From the NCBI RefSeq assembly GCF_002998435.1, contig NZ_CP027231.1:3297795-3361794 (forward strand): a DNA stretch of 64,000 bases, written 5' to 3'. Below, piece after piece: positions 46,603 through 56,491 of this stretch. This stretch comes from Bacteroides zoogleoformans (GTDB lineage Bacteria; Bacteroidota; Bacteroidia; Bacteroidales; Bacteroidaceae). The position numbers were made by a program, and so were the translations under genes. How positions within the stretch are numbered: position 1 is the stretch's first letter; every line of letters starts with the position of its first letter. The notes under the pieces are model-generated. The model worked only from the letters and a program-made list of their open reading frames with translations, did no database searches and was not told where the DNA came from.

Positions 46603-47637
46603 ATGAAAGAAAAAATATTAGTTACGGGAGGAACCGGATACATTGGCTCTCACACTGTGGTAGAGCTTCAGAATGCAGGTTACGAAGTGGTAATCATTGA
46701 TAACCTCTCCAATTCCTCCGCGGATATTGTAGATAATATAGAAAAAGTTTCCGGAATACGTCCTGTATTTGAAAAGCTGGATTGTTTGGACTTTGAAGGC
46801 CTTGATGCGTTGTTTGCAAAGCACAAGGGAGTTAAAGCTATCATTCATTTTGCAGCCAGCAAAGCTGTGGGAGAGTCTGTTCAGAAGCCGCTGATGTATT
46901 ATCGGAACAATCTGGTTTCATTGATAAACCTTTTGGAATTGATGCCGAAGCATGGAGTAGAGGGTATTGTTTTCTCTTCCTCTTGCACGGTATATGGACA
47001 GCCTGACGAGCTTCCGGTAACCGAAAAAGCTCCTATAAAGAAGGCCGAGTCTCCCTATGGAAATACGAAGCAAATAAACGAAGAGATAGTTTGTGATACG
47101 GTTGCTTCCGGTGCTCCTATTAATGCGATATTATTGCGCTATTTCAACCCGATTGGTGCGCATCCTACCGCATTATTAGGCGAGTTACCCAACGGTGTGC
47201 CGCAAAACCTTATTCCATATCTGACCCAAACAGCTATAGGTATTCGCGAAAAACTGAGTGTGTTTGGTGATGATTATAATACTCCTGACGGATCTTGCAT
47301 ACGCGACTTTATCAATGTGGTGGATTTGGCAAAAGCGCATGTGGTGGCTATTCGTCGGATTTTAGAGAACAAACAAAAAGAAAAAGTGGAAGTATTTAAT
47401 ATCGGAACAGGACGTGGACTTTCGGTATTGGAATTGATAAATGCTTTTGAAAAAGCTACCGGTGTTAAACTTAACTATCAAATAGTGGGTCGTCGTGCCG
47501 GTGATATTGAGAAAGTATGGGCAAATCCGGAACTTGCCAATAACGAGTTGGGATGGAAAGCTGAAACGAGCATTGAAGATACACTGCTTTCCGCATGGAA
47601 GTGGCAGTTGAAACTTCGTGAAAGAGGAATACAATAA
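46603..47637 (+). CDS. galE: UDP-glucose 4-epimerase
   Basis: 344 residues from the ATG at 46603; the longer frame from 46558 starts at the promoter and is rejected. NAD-binding GGTGYIGSH at the N-terminus, SSSCTVYG and the catalytic Tyr/Lys in SPYGNTK, then RYFNPIGAH and GDDYNTPDGSCIRDFI. It interconverts UDP-glucose and UDP-galactose. It is transcribed alone between the rnf operon and a convergent amylase gene. Confidence 0.95.
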   Translation: MKEKILVTGGTGYIGSHTVVELQNAGYEVVIIDNLSNSSADIVDNIEKVSGIRPVFEKLDCLDFEGLDALFAKHKGVKAIIHFAASKAVGESVQKPLMYYRNNLVSLINLLELMPKHGVEGIVFSSSCTVYGQPDELPVTEKAPIKKAESPYGNTKQINEEIVCDTVASGAPINAILLRYFNPIGAHPTALLGELPNGVPQNLIPYLTQTAIGIREKLSVFGDDYNTPDGSCIRDFINVVDLAKAHVVAIRRILENKQKEKVEVFNIGTGRGLSVLELINAFEKATGVKLNYQIVGRRAGDIEKVWANPELANNELGWKAETSIEDTLLSAWKWQLKLRERGIQ

Positions 47638-47813
47638 ATATTTTAGAAACAGATATTAAACAAATGTTCTCCACATTTGTTTATAAGGAACAATCCATCC
47701 GGAGCAATTAATGCATATGTGAATATCCACGGATTGTATGTATGTCTCCCCGACGTGCATGGATGTGATTGCATAGTAGTTTTGTCGTGTTTTATTTTGT
47801 GTTTGTGTTGTGA

Positions 47814-47841
47814 ATGGGCCTTATCGAGAGATAGGGCCCAT
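47814..47841 (+). terminator. Terminator between galE and the amylase gene
   Basis: ATGGGCCTTATC and GATAGGGCCCAT (one wobble) close a GAGA tetraloop, followed by TTTTC. About 180 bp after the galE stop and 34 bp beyond the amylase stop, so it can serve either direction. Confidence 0.7.
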
Positions 47842-47874
47842 TTTCTGGCATGCTCGGCATGAATTTCAGTCTGT

Positions 47875-49737
47875 TTATTCTGACTTCAACAGCTCGATGA
47901 CCAATGATTCTCTGGCTGCCATGTTTAATTCTTCACCGAACGTGATGGTCTTGCCGCTGAGGATGTCTTTTCCATGTTTACAGTCTTTCAATACCTCTTT
48001 ATAGAACTTCAGCGGTACGCTTGTTTCAGCGTCCGTGCCATTGAGCATTACCAACACGGTTTTCCCTTCGTACTGGCGGGCGTAGGCATATACGCCGTTC
48101 TGTACCATGAACTGCACCATATTGCCTTTGGCTATCACCTCGTTTCCTTTGCGCCAGTTCAGGATGGTTTTGTAGAAATCGTGGCACTCGTTTTGTAGTT
48201 TACTGCGTCCGTCGGCAGTAAATGCCGTTGCTTTATCGTCGGGCCATCCGCCGGGAAAATCCGTGCGGACGTAGCCGTCGCTCTTATCTTTTACGCCGGT
48301 CATCATGACCTCCGTCCCGTAATAAAGTTGCGGAATGCGGCGGGTGGTGAGCAGCAGCGTGGAGGCCTGTTTCAGCATCGGCAGGTTATTTCCTTCGGCC
48401 AGAAAGCGGTCGGTGTCATGATTCTCGATGAATGCGAGTACGGATGCCGGGGCGGGATAAAGAAAATCGTAGACAAAGTTGTTGTAGATGCGGTCCAATC
48501 CTTTGAACCACGTCTCCGTTTGTTCGTTCTTGGCAATGTTTATTTTATCGAAGAAGCTGAAGTCCATGACCGTTTTCAGGTTGCTGTTTTTCGGTGCGGA
48601 AAGTTTGGAATCTTTCTGCCACCATGCCGTGTAGGCAGGTTCGGTGACCCAGGTTTCTCCTACCGTGTTGTAGTTGGGGTATGCTTCGTTCAACTCTTTC
48701 ATCCAGCGGCTCATGGCGTCATAGTCGGCATACGGATAGGTGTCCATGCGTATGCCGTCGATGCCGGCATATTCAATCCACCAGAAGCTGTTCTGAACCA
48801 GATAGCGGTAAACGTGCGGATTCTTTTGATTAAGGTCGGGCATGGTGGGGACAAACCAGCCATCGTTCATCTGGTGTGTATCGAATTTGGAAGCATAGAG
48901 GTCTACATGAGGAGTCAACTTAAACGAGGTTTGTACGAAGTTCTTTTCATGGTCGGGGTTGTTGAACCAGTCTTTGGACGGCATATCTTTCACCCAAACA
49001 TGCTCCACGCCGCAATGGTTGAAAATCATATCCATCACAATCTTGATGCCGCGGGCATGACATTTCTCAATCAGCAGTTTGTATTCTTCGTTGCTGCCGA
49101 AACGAGGGTCTACTTTATAATAATCGGTGGTGGCATATCCGTGGTACGAGCCTCCGGTCATGTTGTTCTCCAATATCGGGGTGAACCATAAGGCTGTCAC
49201 GCCGAGGTCGGAGAAGTAATCGAGGTGCTGCTCTATGCCGGCAAGGTCGCCTCCGTGACGGGCATTCGGGTCGTTTCGGTCTACTTTATATTCGGCCATC
49301 CCTGCTATGCGGTCATTGTCCGGATTTCCATTGGCAAAGCGGTCGGGCATCAGCAGGTATAGCGCGTCCGAAGCATCAAAACCCTTGTGTTCGCAGCCTT
49401 TCTTGGCACGGGCTTTCAGCTCGTATTCCTTGGTGAGTTTCTTTTTTCCTTCGGAGAAAGTGAGTGTCATCTTGCCGGGTTTCACGTCTTTGTCCAGTTT
49501 CAGATAGACCAGCAGATAATTGTTGCTTTCCTGCTTGACGGTGCTGCTCAGTGAAACGCCGGGATAATGGACTGATACGGATGAGTTTCCGATATTCTCT
49601 CCGTAAACCATCAGTTGAAGTTCAGGGCTTTGCATTCCGGCAAACCAGAAGGGAGGGTCGATTTTGTTTACATTCATAGCTGCATATGTGCAGAGCGAGA
49701 GCAGAGATGCTCCGAGGATAGAGAAAACTTTTTTCAT
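47875..49737 (-). CDS. GH13 alpha-amylase / neopullulanase (SusA-like)
   Basis: 620 residues from the ATG at 49737 (signal peptide MKKVFSILGASLLSLCTYA). An N-terminal cyclomaltodextrinase-type beta domain precedes the barrel. GH13 motifs: MDMIFNHCG, GIRMDTYPYAD (nucleophile Asp), VGETWVTEP (acid/base Glu) and IENHDTDR (third Asp). It should cleave maltodextrins or pullulan in the periplasm or at the surface. No susC/susD genes are nearby. Confidence 0.9.
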   Translation of the reverse strand: MKKVFSILGASLLSLCTYAAMNVNKIDPPFWFAGMQSPELQLMVYGENIGNSSVSVHYPGVSLSSTVKQESNNYLLVYLKLDKDVKPGKMTLTFSEGKKKLTKEYELKARAKKGCEHKGFDASDALYLLMPDRFANGNPDNDRIAGMAEYKVDRNDPNARHGGDLAGIEQHLDYFSDLGVTALWFTPILENNMTGGSYHGYATTDYYKVDPRFGSNEEYKLLIEKCHARGIKIVMDMIFNHCGVEHVWVKDMPSKDWFNNPDHEKNFVQTSFKLTPHVDLYASKFDTHQMNDGWFVPTMPDLNQKNPHVYRYLVQNSFWWIEYAGIDGIRMDTYPYADYDAMSRWMKELNEAYPNYNTVGETWVTEPAYTAWWQKDSKLSAPKNSNLKTVMDFSFFDKINIAKNEQTETWFKGLDRIYNNFVYDFLYPAPASVLAFIENHDTDRFLAEGNNLPMLKQASTLLLTTRRIPQLYYGTEVMMTGVKDKSDGYVRTDFPGGWPDDKATAFTADGRSKLQNECHDFYKTILNWRKGNEVIAKGNMVQFMVQNGVYAYARQYEGKTVLVMLNGTDAETSVPLKFYKEVLKDCKHGKDILSGKTITFGEELNMAARESLVIELLKSE

Positions 49738-49845
49738 GATAGTAACGGTTAATTTTCGTGCTAATTTAAAATAAATAACGGAGAAAGCAGCACTTTCTCC
49801 GTCCTCATGCCTCATCATAGTTATGCAAACGTTTTCTGTAATCGC

Positions 49846-51198
49846 CTATCCGACGGGAATAACTTTTGCAACATCTATCTTTCCTTTGAAGAAATCTTCT
49901 TTCTTGCGACGTTCTCTGATGTCTTTCAGCCATTTTTCGGCAGCGTTATATCGGTTGTCTTCTCCAAGAATGGGTGATTCATCGCTGTCAACCTCCTGTG
50001 GGTCTTCTTTGGGGTTCTTAGGACGGGTTTTCAGATAAGCTTCCAGGCACTGTTCGGCTCTGACTGCATCCTTCAACAAATAATAATGGACATAGGCCGC
50101 ATTGTACAGCAATTTGTGGTTGTTCGTATCATATTTTTTATATTGTTCCATGATAGTATTGACTTGTTCTCTATATCGGGCAGCCATTTTATAGCAATCT
50201 GCCAGTCCCACATAAAGGCGTATCATGGCGCTATCGCCGGGCAGACTGAGTGCGACGGCTTGTTCCAGATAGGCCACGCCTTCTTTTTTCCACGAAGTTT
50301 TGGAGCAGGCTCGCCCCAAGTAGTAGAGCACGTTGATGTTGGCGCGGTCTTCTTTCAGCGCCCGCTCTAACAGGTCGTGTGCCGGATAGAAGTTCTCGAG
50401 GGCGTAGTAGCTGATTCCTGCATAGAAGCAAGTTTGGAAGCTGCTGTCTTTTTCCTGTAACAGTTGCTCGTATCTCTGTATGGCTTTCGGATAGTCCTGA
50501 TTCAAGCAGTAAGCCTGTGCATTCACCCGATTGACAACTACATTCGTTGAGTCTATGGTGCGATATTTCTCTGTTATGCTGATGGCTTCTTCCATTTGCT
50601 GACCGGCGATATAAATGTTTCCCAGCTTGGCTGCCGACAGATAGTCTTCAGGGTATTGTCTTTGTATGTCCTGATAAGCTTCTATTACTTGGCCTACATT
50701 GGAGTTGTCGCAGATTCGCTCCATGCTTTCGGCTCTTAGGTGAAGAACGAAAGCCGAACTGTCTTTCATTGCCAGCCGGTTGCTCTCCTGCAAAGATTCA
50801 TGATACCTCTTCATGCTCATCAGCATACTGATGTATTGAAGATGTGCGTATTTATTGTCGGGATTCAGTTTAAGTGCGCTTTGATAGTAACCCAATGCTT
50901 CGCCGTAGCGGGCCAAAGTCCTGCAACATTCAGCCGTCTCGATGTAGGCTCGTGGATTGAGCGAATCTTGCAGTACTACTTCCTGAAAAACGGCTAAAGC
51001 CTTGTTGTTCTCTCCCAATCCTTTCAGCGCCTTTCCTTTTTGATAGAGCAACGGAACGGTTGCCTTCTCTTGATTGATGAGCAATAAGGCAGTCTCATAG
51101 TCATAATTGGCCATTGCCTCCTGAATGGGACTGATGTTTTGTGCCGGCAGCAGGGCACCGCAGGCTAAGAGGTAAAAGCAGAGCAATTGTTTTCGCAT
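49846..51198 (-). CDS. Secreted tetratricopeptide-repeat protein
   Basis: 450 residues with signal peptide MRKQLLCFYLLACGALLPAQ. TPR units cover most of the chain (for example KALAVFQEVVLQDSLNPRAY, YGEALGYYQSALKLNPDNKY and NVLYYLGRACSKTSWKKEGV). It is a periplasmic scaffold with unknown partners. The C-terminal end is charged. Confidence 0.82.
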   Translation of the reverse strand: MRKQLLCFYLLACGALLPAQNISPIQEAMANYDYETALLLINQEKATVPLLYQKGKALKGLGENNKALAVFQEVVLQDSLNPRAYIETAECCRTLARYGEALGYYQSALKLNPDNKYAHLQYISMLMSMKRYHESLQESNRLAMKDSSAFVLHLRAESMERICDNSNVGQVIEAYQDIQRQYPEDYLSAAKLGNIYIAGQQMEEAISITEKYRTIDSTNVVVNRVNAQAYCLNQDYPKAIQRYEQLLQEKDSSFQTCFYAGISYYALENFYPAHDLLERALKEDRANINVLYYLGRACSKTSWKKEGVAYLEQAVALSLPGDSAMIRLYVGLADCYKMAARYREQVNTIMEQYKKYDTNNHKLLYNAAYVHYYLLKDAVRAEQCLEAYLKTRPKNPKEDPQEVDSDESPILGEDNRYNAAEKWLKDIRERRKKEDFFKGKIDVAKVIPVG

Positions 51199-51298
51199 GT
51201 CTTTTGGCTTTAAGGGATTATGTAATTGCCTGCAAGTTAATAAAAAGAACGGTTTCTACGAATTTATCGTAGTATTGTTTTGAATAGATTAACAAAAG

Positions 51299-51337
51299 AA
51301 TAAGGCTGCCTCGCCTTCATCGGGAGACAGCCTTATT
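51299..51337 (-). terminator. Terminator of the methylmalonyl-CoA decarboxylase operon
   Basis: AATAAGGCTGTCTC pairs with its complement on the other arm (51299-51312, 51324-51337; one mismatch). It lies 27 bp after the stop of the membrane beta subunit. Confidence 0.8.
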
Positions 51338-51364
51338 ACAAGTAAAAAATGAAAAAGAAAATTT

Positions 51365-52525
51365 TTACATCAAGAAGCCCAGCAAGATACCGGCCGCTAC
51401 GGCAGAACCGATTACACCCGCAACGTTCGGACCCATGGCGTGCATCAGCAAGTAGTTGGTAGGATCGTATTCCAAACCTACTACTTGAGAAATACGGGCA
51501 GAGTCCGGTACGGCAGATACGCCGGCGTTGCCAATCAGCGGATTGATTTTATTGCCTTTCTTCAAGAACAGATTGAAAATCTTGACAAAGAGTACTCCGG
51601 AGGCTGTGGCGATGACGAACGACAAAGCACCCAGACCGAAAATCCACAATGAATCGGTAGTCAGGAACTCGGATGCTTGTGTAGAAGCACCTACAGTCAG
51701 ACCTAACAAAATCGTAATGGTATCAATCAGCGGTCCGCTGGCCGTGTTGGCCAAACGACGGGTAACGCCGCTTTCCTTCAGCAAATTGCCGAAGAACAGC
51801 ATTCCCAGCAAAGGCAAACCGGATGGCACAAGGAACGTGGTCAGCAACAAACCGATGATCGGGAACATTACCTTTTCCGTATGCGAAACCGCGCGGGGAG
51901 GTTTCATCCGGATAAGGCGTTCGTGCTTGTTGGTCAACAGACGCATGATGGGCGGTTGTATCACCGGCACCAGCGCCATGTACGAATAAGCAGACACAGC
52001 AATGGCACCCATCAAGTTAGGAGCCAATTTGGAGGAGAGGAAGATGGCTGTCGGACCATCGGCACCGCCAATGATACCGATGGCACCGGCTTGCATAGGG
52101 TCGAACCCGATTTCAAGAGCAATCATGTATGCGCCGAAGATACCGAACTGAGCAGCAGCACCGACCAACATCAGCTTAGGATTCGATATCAAGGCCGAAA
52201 AGTCCGTCATGGCTCCGATGCCCAAGAAGATGAGCGGCGGATACCAACCCGAGGTTACTCCCTGATACAGAATGTTAAGTACCGAACCTTCCTCATAGAT
52301 GCCGACTTTCAGTCCGGCTTCCATATTGAAAGGGATATTGCCCACCAATATACCGAAACCGATGGGAATCAATAACATTGGCTCAAATTCCTTGGCTACG
52401 GCCAAGTATATGAAAAACAAGCCTACCAGAAGCATGACTACGTGTCCGCCCGTCGCATTGGCAAAACCCGTGTATGTCCAGAAGTCGGCAAGGTTGTTTC
52501 CTAAGAAAGTAATAAATTCTCCCAT
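51365..52525 (-). CDS. Sodium-translocating decarboxylase beta subunit
   Basis: 386 residues from the ATG at 52525, two bases after the stop of the biotin-carrier gene; a TTG at 52534 would add three. Strongly hydrophobic, with family segments GGADGPTAIFLSSKLAPNLM (Asp involved in sodium transport), PIMRLLTNKHERLIRMKPPR and NPLIGNAGVSAVPDSARI, ending HAMGPNVAGVIGSAVAAGIL. It couples carboxybiotin decarboxylation to sodium export. Confidence 0.93.
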   Translation of the reverse strand: MGEFITFLGNNLADFWTYTGFANATGGHVVMLLVGLFFIYLAVAKEFEPMLLIPIGFGILVGNIPFNMEAGLKVGIYEEGSVLNILYQGVTSGWYPPLIFLGIGAMTDFSALISNPKLMLVGAAAQFGIFGAYMIALEIGFDPMQAGAIGIIGGADGPTAIFLSSKLAPNLMGAIAVSAYSYMALVPVIQPPIMRLLTNKHERLIRMKPPRAVSHTEKVMFPIIGLLLTTFLVPSGLPLLGMLFFGNLLKESGVTRRLANTASGPLIDTITILLGLTVGASTQASEFLTTDSLWIFGLGALSFVIATASGVLFVKIFNLFLKKGNKINPLIGNAGVSAVPDSARISQVVGLEYDPTNYLLMHAMGPNVAGVIGSAVAAGILLGFLM

Positions 52526-52526
52526 A

Positions 52527-52973
52527 TTATTCAATGATTACGAGGTCAGTACCTTCGAGAACGGAGTCCCCTTTACTAACATTGATAGCGGTAATCTTTC
52601 CGTCGCGGTCGGCGTTGATGCTGTTTTCCATCTTCATGGCTTCCAGAATGATGATGAGCTGGCCTTTCTTCACCGTGTCGCCTACGTTTACCTTGATGTC
52701 GAGGATGACACCCGGCAACGGAGATTTCACTCCCGATTTGCCTGCGGAAGCAGCGACCGGTTTGCTTACCTGTGCCGGAGCGGCAGCCGGTGCGGTTGTT
52801 GCGGTTGTTGCTGCCGGACGAACTACAGGCTTAACAGGAGCTGCTTTTACCTTCTGCTCCATTTCTACGTTGTAAGAAGTACCGTTCACTTCTACGTGAG
52901 CGATGTTCTCTTCGATGTCTCCAATGGTAACATTGTATACATTACCGTTTATTTTATACTTATATTCTTTCAT
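52527..52973 (-). CDS. Biotin carboxyl carrier protein of the decarboxylase
   Basis: 148 residues from the ATG at 52973 (the frame is open to 53021). N-terminal short beta domain, an Ala/Pro/Thr-rich flexible linker (about 55-80), then the biotinyl domain with the modified Lys in ILEAMKMENSINADRDGK. It carries CO2 between the carboxyltransferase and the membrane beta subunit. Confidence 0.93.
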   Translation of the reverse strand: MKEYKYKINGNVYNVTIGDIEENIAHVEVNGTSYNVEMEQKVKAAPVKPVVRPAATTATTAPAAAPAQVSKPVAASAGKSGVKSPLPGVILDIKVNVGDTVKKGQLIIILEAMKMENSINADRDGKITAINVSKGDSVLEGTDLVIIE

Positions 52974-52998
52974 CGTTTTATTGTTTTTCGAAGTGACT

Positions 52999-53931
52999 TT
53001 ACTTTCTGTGAGGCGTCTCACGCAATGTGTAGATTTTGGAACTCCATGGCGAATAGCTGCGTTTTACGCGCGTGATGGTCAGCACGGTGTCTTCCACGTC
53101 GTGCACATCGCTTTGCATTTCGTGCATAGCCATGGCTATGGCGGCAAAGACTTCGCCGGGAGCTTCTCCGAGTTGTTTCTCTTTGGCTTCCTGCTTGTCG
53201 GTGATGCCTTTCGCTCTCATGGCGTTGCGGGCGCTCAGATTGACGGATATTCTGCCCACAATCTTGAATGAGAGATAAAGCAGAACCAAACCGAAGAATA
53301 CCACACTCATGGCAGAAATAGCCATGCCGATACCTGCACTGTCGTGTTCCTCGAACTTCTCCATCTTGGCATTGCTGTCCAGGGTTTTGTTGTTGGTACT
53401 CGGAGTCACATATTTGTCTGCGCTTTCTCCTTTCACTTCCCATTCGGATGAAGCGTCGCTGACGCGTGCATACGATTGGTTGGCTTTAAGAGCATTGCCC
53501 GGCACAAGGATTTCATCCAGCAATTTCTTCCCGGAATCGTATAAACCAATCCAGTTGGTATTCAATGTGTCCAACTTGAAATTGGTATGGAATGTTCCTC
53601 GCCTCGGTTCTCCGTCGGCCCAGAAAAGTGCATGCTGACGTGGCTTTACCAGAGTCAGGATGTCACCCTTGGGGATGAAATAGGTAGTGGTGTCATGGCC
53701 CGGGCTCCAGTGTTTCAGATAGCAACCGGCCAAGTCGGCACTGCCGTATGATTTGTTGAATATTTCAATCCATGCGCTGTGTACGCCATAATCGTCCTGA
53801 AAGTTGCTCTCGTTGTTGACCAGCACTTCGTTCAGCAACAGCTTGTTGTTCGAAATCTTCTTCCCACAAGAGGAACAGAGGCTTATCGTCAGCAGCAATG
53901 AAAGGAATATTCCGATTTTTGTTTTATTCAT
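52999..53931 (-). CDS. OadG-type gamma subunit fused to an N-terminal lamin-tail-like domain
   Basis: 310 residues from the ATG at 53931. A lipoprotein-type signal (ISLCSSCGKK) comes first, then a lamin-tail-like beta domain (about 30-150, VHSAWIEIFNKSYGSADLAG and RRGTFHTNFKLDTLNTNWIG), then one membrane helix (MAISAMSVVFFGLVLLYLSF) and an OadG-like cytoplasmic tail. The classic gamma subunit is only about 80 residues, so the extra domain is notable. It anchors the decarboxylase complex at the membrane. Confidence 0.82.
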   Translation of the reverse strand: MNKTKIGIFLSLLLTISLCSSCGKKISNNKLLLNEVLVNNESNFQDDYGVHSAWIEIFNKSYGSADLAGCYLKHWSPGHDTTTYFIPKGDILTLVKPRQHALFWADGEPRRGTFHTNFKLDTLNTNWIGLYDSGKKLLDEILVPGNALKANQSYARVSDASSEWEVKGESADKYVTPSTNNKTLDSNAKMEKFEEHDSAGIGMAISAMSVVFFGLVLLYLSFKIVGRISVNLSARNAMRAKGITDKQEAKEKQLGEAPGEVFAAIAMAMHEMQSDVHDVEDTVLTITRVKRSYSPWSSKIYTLRETPHRK

Positions 53932-53962
53932 AATCGTTCTTGTTTTAATGTAAAAAGCCTGA

Positions 53963-55516
53963 TTACAAAGGAATATTACCATGCTTCTTGGCCGGGTTGG
54001 ACAATTTCTTGGTTTGCAGCTGCTGCAAAGCGCGGATGATGCGGAAGCGCGTGTTGCGCGGTTCGATGACGTCATCGATGTAGCCGTACTTGGCCGCATT
54101 ATAAGGATTGGCAAACAGCTTGGTGTATTCAGCCTCTTTTTCTGCCAGGAACTGTGTCGGATTTTCTTGTTCTTTGGCTTCGCGGGCATACAAAACTTCT
54201 ACGGCGCCTGCGCCACCCATGACGGCAATCTCGGCAGTGGGCCAAGCATAGTTCATGTCGCCGCGGAGCTGCTTGCAGCTCATCACGATGTGCGAACCTC
54301 CATAAGATTTACGTAGGGTGATGGTCACTTTGGGCACAGTAGCTTCACCGTACGCATACAGCAACTTGGCACCGTGCAGAATGACACCGTTATATTCCTG
54401 TCCTGTGCCGGGAAGGAAGCCCGGTACGTCTACCAACGACACGATGGGGATATTGAAAGCATCGCAGAAGCGGACAAAGCGGGCGCCTTTGCGAGAAGCG
54501 TTGCTGTCGAGCACACCTGCCAGATACTTGGGCTGGTTGGCCACAATACCTACCGACTGTCCGTTGAAGCGGGCAAAGCCGATGATGATATTCTTGGAAT
54601 AGTCTTTCTGAATTTCGAGGAACTCGCCGTTATCTACGATGGCGCCGATGACTTCGTACATGTCGTAGGGCTTGTTCGGATTGTCGGGGATGATGTCGTT
54701 CAGAGAGTCTTCCAGGCGGTCTATCGGATCGGTGCAATCCACATAGGGAGCCTCTTCCAAATTGTTCTGCGGAATGTAGCTCAAGAGTTTGCGAATCAGA
54801 GCCAGTGCTTCTTCTTCAGTCTTGGCTGTGAAGTGCGTCACACCCGATTTGGTAGAGTGAACGCTGGCACCACCCAGATTTTCCTGACTGACATCCTCGC
54901 CCGTCACCGTCTTGACAACCTTCGGGCCGGTAAGGAACATATAAGAGGTACCTTCCATCATCAGCGTGAAGTCTGTCAGGGCAGGAGAATAAACCGCACC
55001 ACCGGCGCACGGGCCGAAGATGCCGGATATCTGTGGAATAACCCCGGAAGCAAGGATGTTGCGCTGGAAGATTTCGGCGTAACCGGCCAATGCGTTGATG
55101 CCTTCCTGGATGCGCGCGCCACCCGAGTCGTTGATGCCGATACACGGTGCGCCCATCTTCATGGCTTGATCCATAATCTTGCAGATTTTCAGCGACATGG
55201 TTTCGGACAATGAGCCGGCAGAAACGGTAAAGTCTTGTGCAAAGATATAAACCAGACGGCCTTCGATGGTTCCGCAACCGGTCACTACACCGTCGCCCGG
55301 ATAATGTTTCTTCTCCATACCGAAGTTGGTGCACCGATGCTCTACAAACATATCCATCTCTTCGAAACTGCCTTCGTCCAGGAGCATGGCTATGCGTTCG
55401 CGGGCTGTGAATTTACCTTTCTCGTGCTGCTTCTCAATCGCTTTTTCGCCACCACCCATGCGTGCGGCGGCGCGGCGGTCTATAAGCTCTTTAATCTTTT
55501 CAAGTTGATTACTCAT
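53963..55516 (-). CDS. Methylmalonyl-CoA decarboxylase / propionyl-CoA carboxylase carboxyltransferase subunit
   Basis: 517 residues, the usual size. Two crotonase-like halves with the oxyanion segments [15 protein letters not shown] and [14 protein letters not shown] in the first, and [16 protein letters not shown] and [16 protein letters not shown] in the second. It moves CO2 from methylmalonyl-CoA to biotin. The neighbouring beta and gamma subunits show that it works in the sodium pump of the succinate-to-propionate pathway. Confidence 0.93.
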   Translation of the reverse strand: MSNQLEKIKELIDRRAAARMGGGEKAIEKQHEKGKFTARERIAMLLDEGSFEEMDMFVEHRCTNFGMEKKHYPGDGVVTGCGTIEGRLVYIFAQDFTVSAGSLSETMSLKICKIMDQAMKMGAPCIGINDSGGARIQEGINALAGYAEIFQRNILASGVIPQISGIFGPCAGGAVYSPALTDFTLMMEGTSYMFLTGPKVVKTVTGEDVSQENLGGASVHSTKSGVTHFTAKTEEEALALIRKLLSYIPQNNLEEAPYVDCTDPIDRLEDSLNDIIPDNPNKPYDMYEVIGAIVDNGEFLEIQKDYSKNIIIGFARFNGQSVGIVANQPKYLAGVLDSNASRKGARFVRFCDAFNIPIVSLVDVPGFLPGTGQEYNGVILHGAKLLYAYGEATVPKVTITLRKSYGGSHIVMSCKQLRGDMNYAWPTAEIAVMGGAGAVEVLYAREAKEQENPTQFLAEKEAEYTKLFANPYNAAKYGYIDDVIEPRNTRFRIIRALQQLQTKKLSNPAKKHGNIPL

Positions 55517-55567
55517 ATTCTTAGTTATTATGATTTATAATCTATGATTTGGACGATGGCGCTTGCA

Positions 55568-55987
55568 TCAATCTTGTCCTTTCTCGCAAAGTTCGGTCAG
55601 CACGCCGAGCGTTGACTTCGGATGCAGGAAGGCGATGTTCAGACCTTCCGCGCCTTTGCGAGGCGCCTTGTCGATGAGGCGGATGTCTTTCCCCTCGCAT
55701 TCGGCAAGGGCATTGGCCACACCGTCTTCCACGGCAAAAGCCAAGTGGTGCATACCACCGTTTCCGTTGTTCTTCTCAATGAATTTGGCGATGGTACTTT
55801 CGGGAGAAGTGGGTTCCAGTAACTCGATTTTTACGTCGCCTATGCGCAGAAAGGCTGTTCTAACTTTCTGGTCTTCTACGGTTTCGATGTTGTAGCACTT
55901 CAGGCCAAGAACGTTTTCATAATACGGAAGGGCTTCCTCGATACTTTTAACGGCGATGCCCAAATGTTCAATGTGTGAAATCTTCAT
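55568..55987 (-). CDS. mce: Methylmalonyl-CoA epimerase
   Basis: 139 residues. Glyoxalase-type fold with metal ligands in MKISHIEHLGIAV, the MHHLAFAV segment and the C-terminal GVLTELCEK. It converts the R and S forms of methylmalonyl-CoA. First gene of the operon, 51 bp before the carboxyltransferase gene. Confidence 0.94.
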   Translation of the reverse strand: MKISHIEHLGIAVKSIEEALPYYENVLGLKCYNIETVEDQKVRTAFLRIGDVKIELLEPTSPESTIAKFIEKNNGNGGMHHLAFAVEDGVANALAECEGKDIRLIDKAPRKGAEGLNIAFLHPKSTLGVLTELCEKGQD

Positions 55988-56491
55988 AACTATACTATTT
56001 AATGTTACTTATAGCATTTCTCAAGGTGTAAAACAGCACAAAGAAAGAAAAATCTTCCTTAATAAAGAAATTTTTCGACAAATAATTAGTGAAGAACAAA
56101 TATCATTTTGCTCTTTGCCGATTTATGGTATAATCCCGAAAGAGAACTGTAGCATATCTGCTTCGCATTAAGTCCGCATATGCTTTGTATCTGCTCCGTA
56201 CCAAGACCGTGTCAAGCCCGTACCAAGTCCGTATCTGCTCCGTATAAAGGTACCCTTATGCGGAGCAGATACGGACTTGGTACGGAGCAGATACGGAGGA
56301 GGCCGGTTCGGAAGGAGTATGTGATTATGATTTCTCACTTTCTGAATCTGAGAGAAATGAAAAAAAGTGAATGGCGTCCGTTTACGAACAGTCACACTGT
56401 CCGTAAACGAACACTTATACCGTTCATCCGCTCTCTTTATCGCTTGGCATGGTCTTTGTCTTTCTGTCAACGATTATTTTTAAGACTCGAC
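55988..56491. other. Divergent intergenic region (504 bp) with overlapping inverted repeats
   Basis: No gene is seen; the open frame running through it is only an upstream extension of the TolC-like gene. It holds the repeat at 56187-56294 and a shorter palindromic stretch near 56377-56410 (CGTTTACGAACAGTC...TGTCCGTAAACG). Confidence 0.6.
56187..56294. repeat. Overlapping inverted and direct repeats
   Basis: GTATCTGCTCCGTACCAAG at 56187-56205 pairs perfectly with 56276-56294 (19 bp). A second pair, 56218-56242 with 56261-56285, is perfect over 25 bp and shares CTTGGTACGG with the first. The two foldings exclude each other. Confidence 0.82.

Noticed and set aside
48328..49191. 287-codon plus-strand frame across the amylase gene
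   Set aside because: Antisense shadow of a well-recognised GH13 gene.
54374..55213. 279-codon plus-strand frame across the carboxyltransferase gene
   Set aside because: Antisense shadow; no start context or domain.
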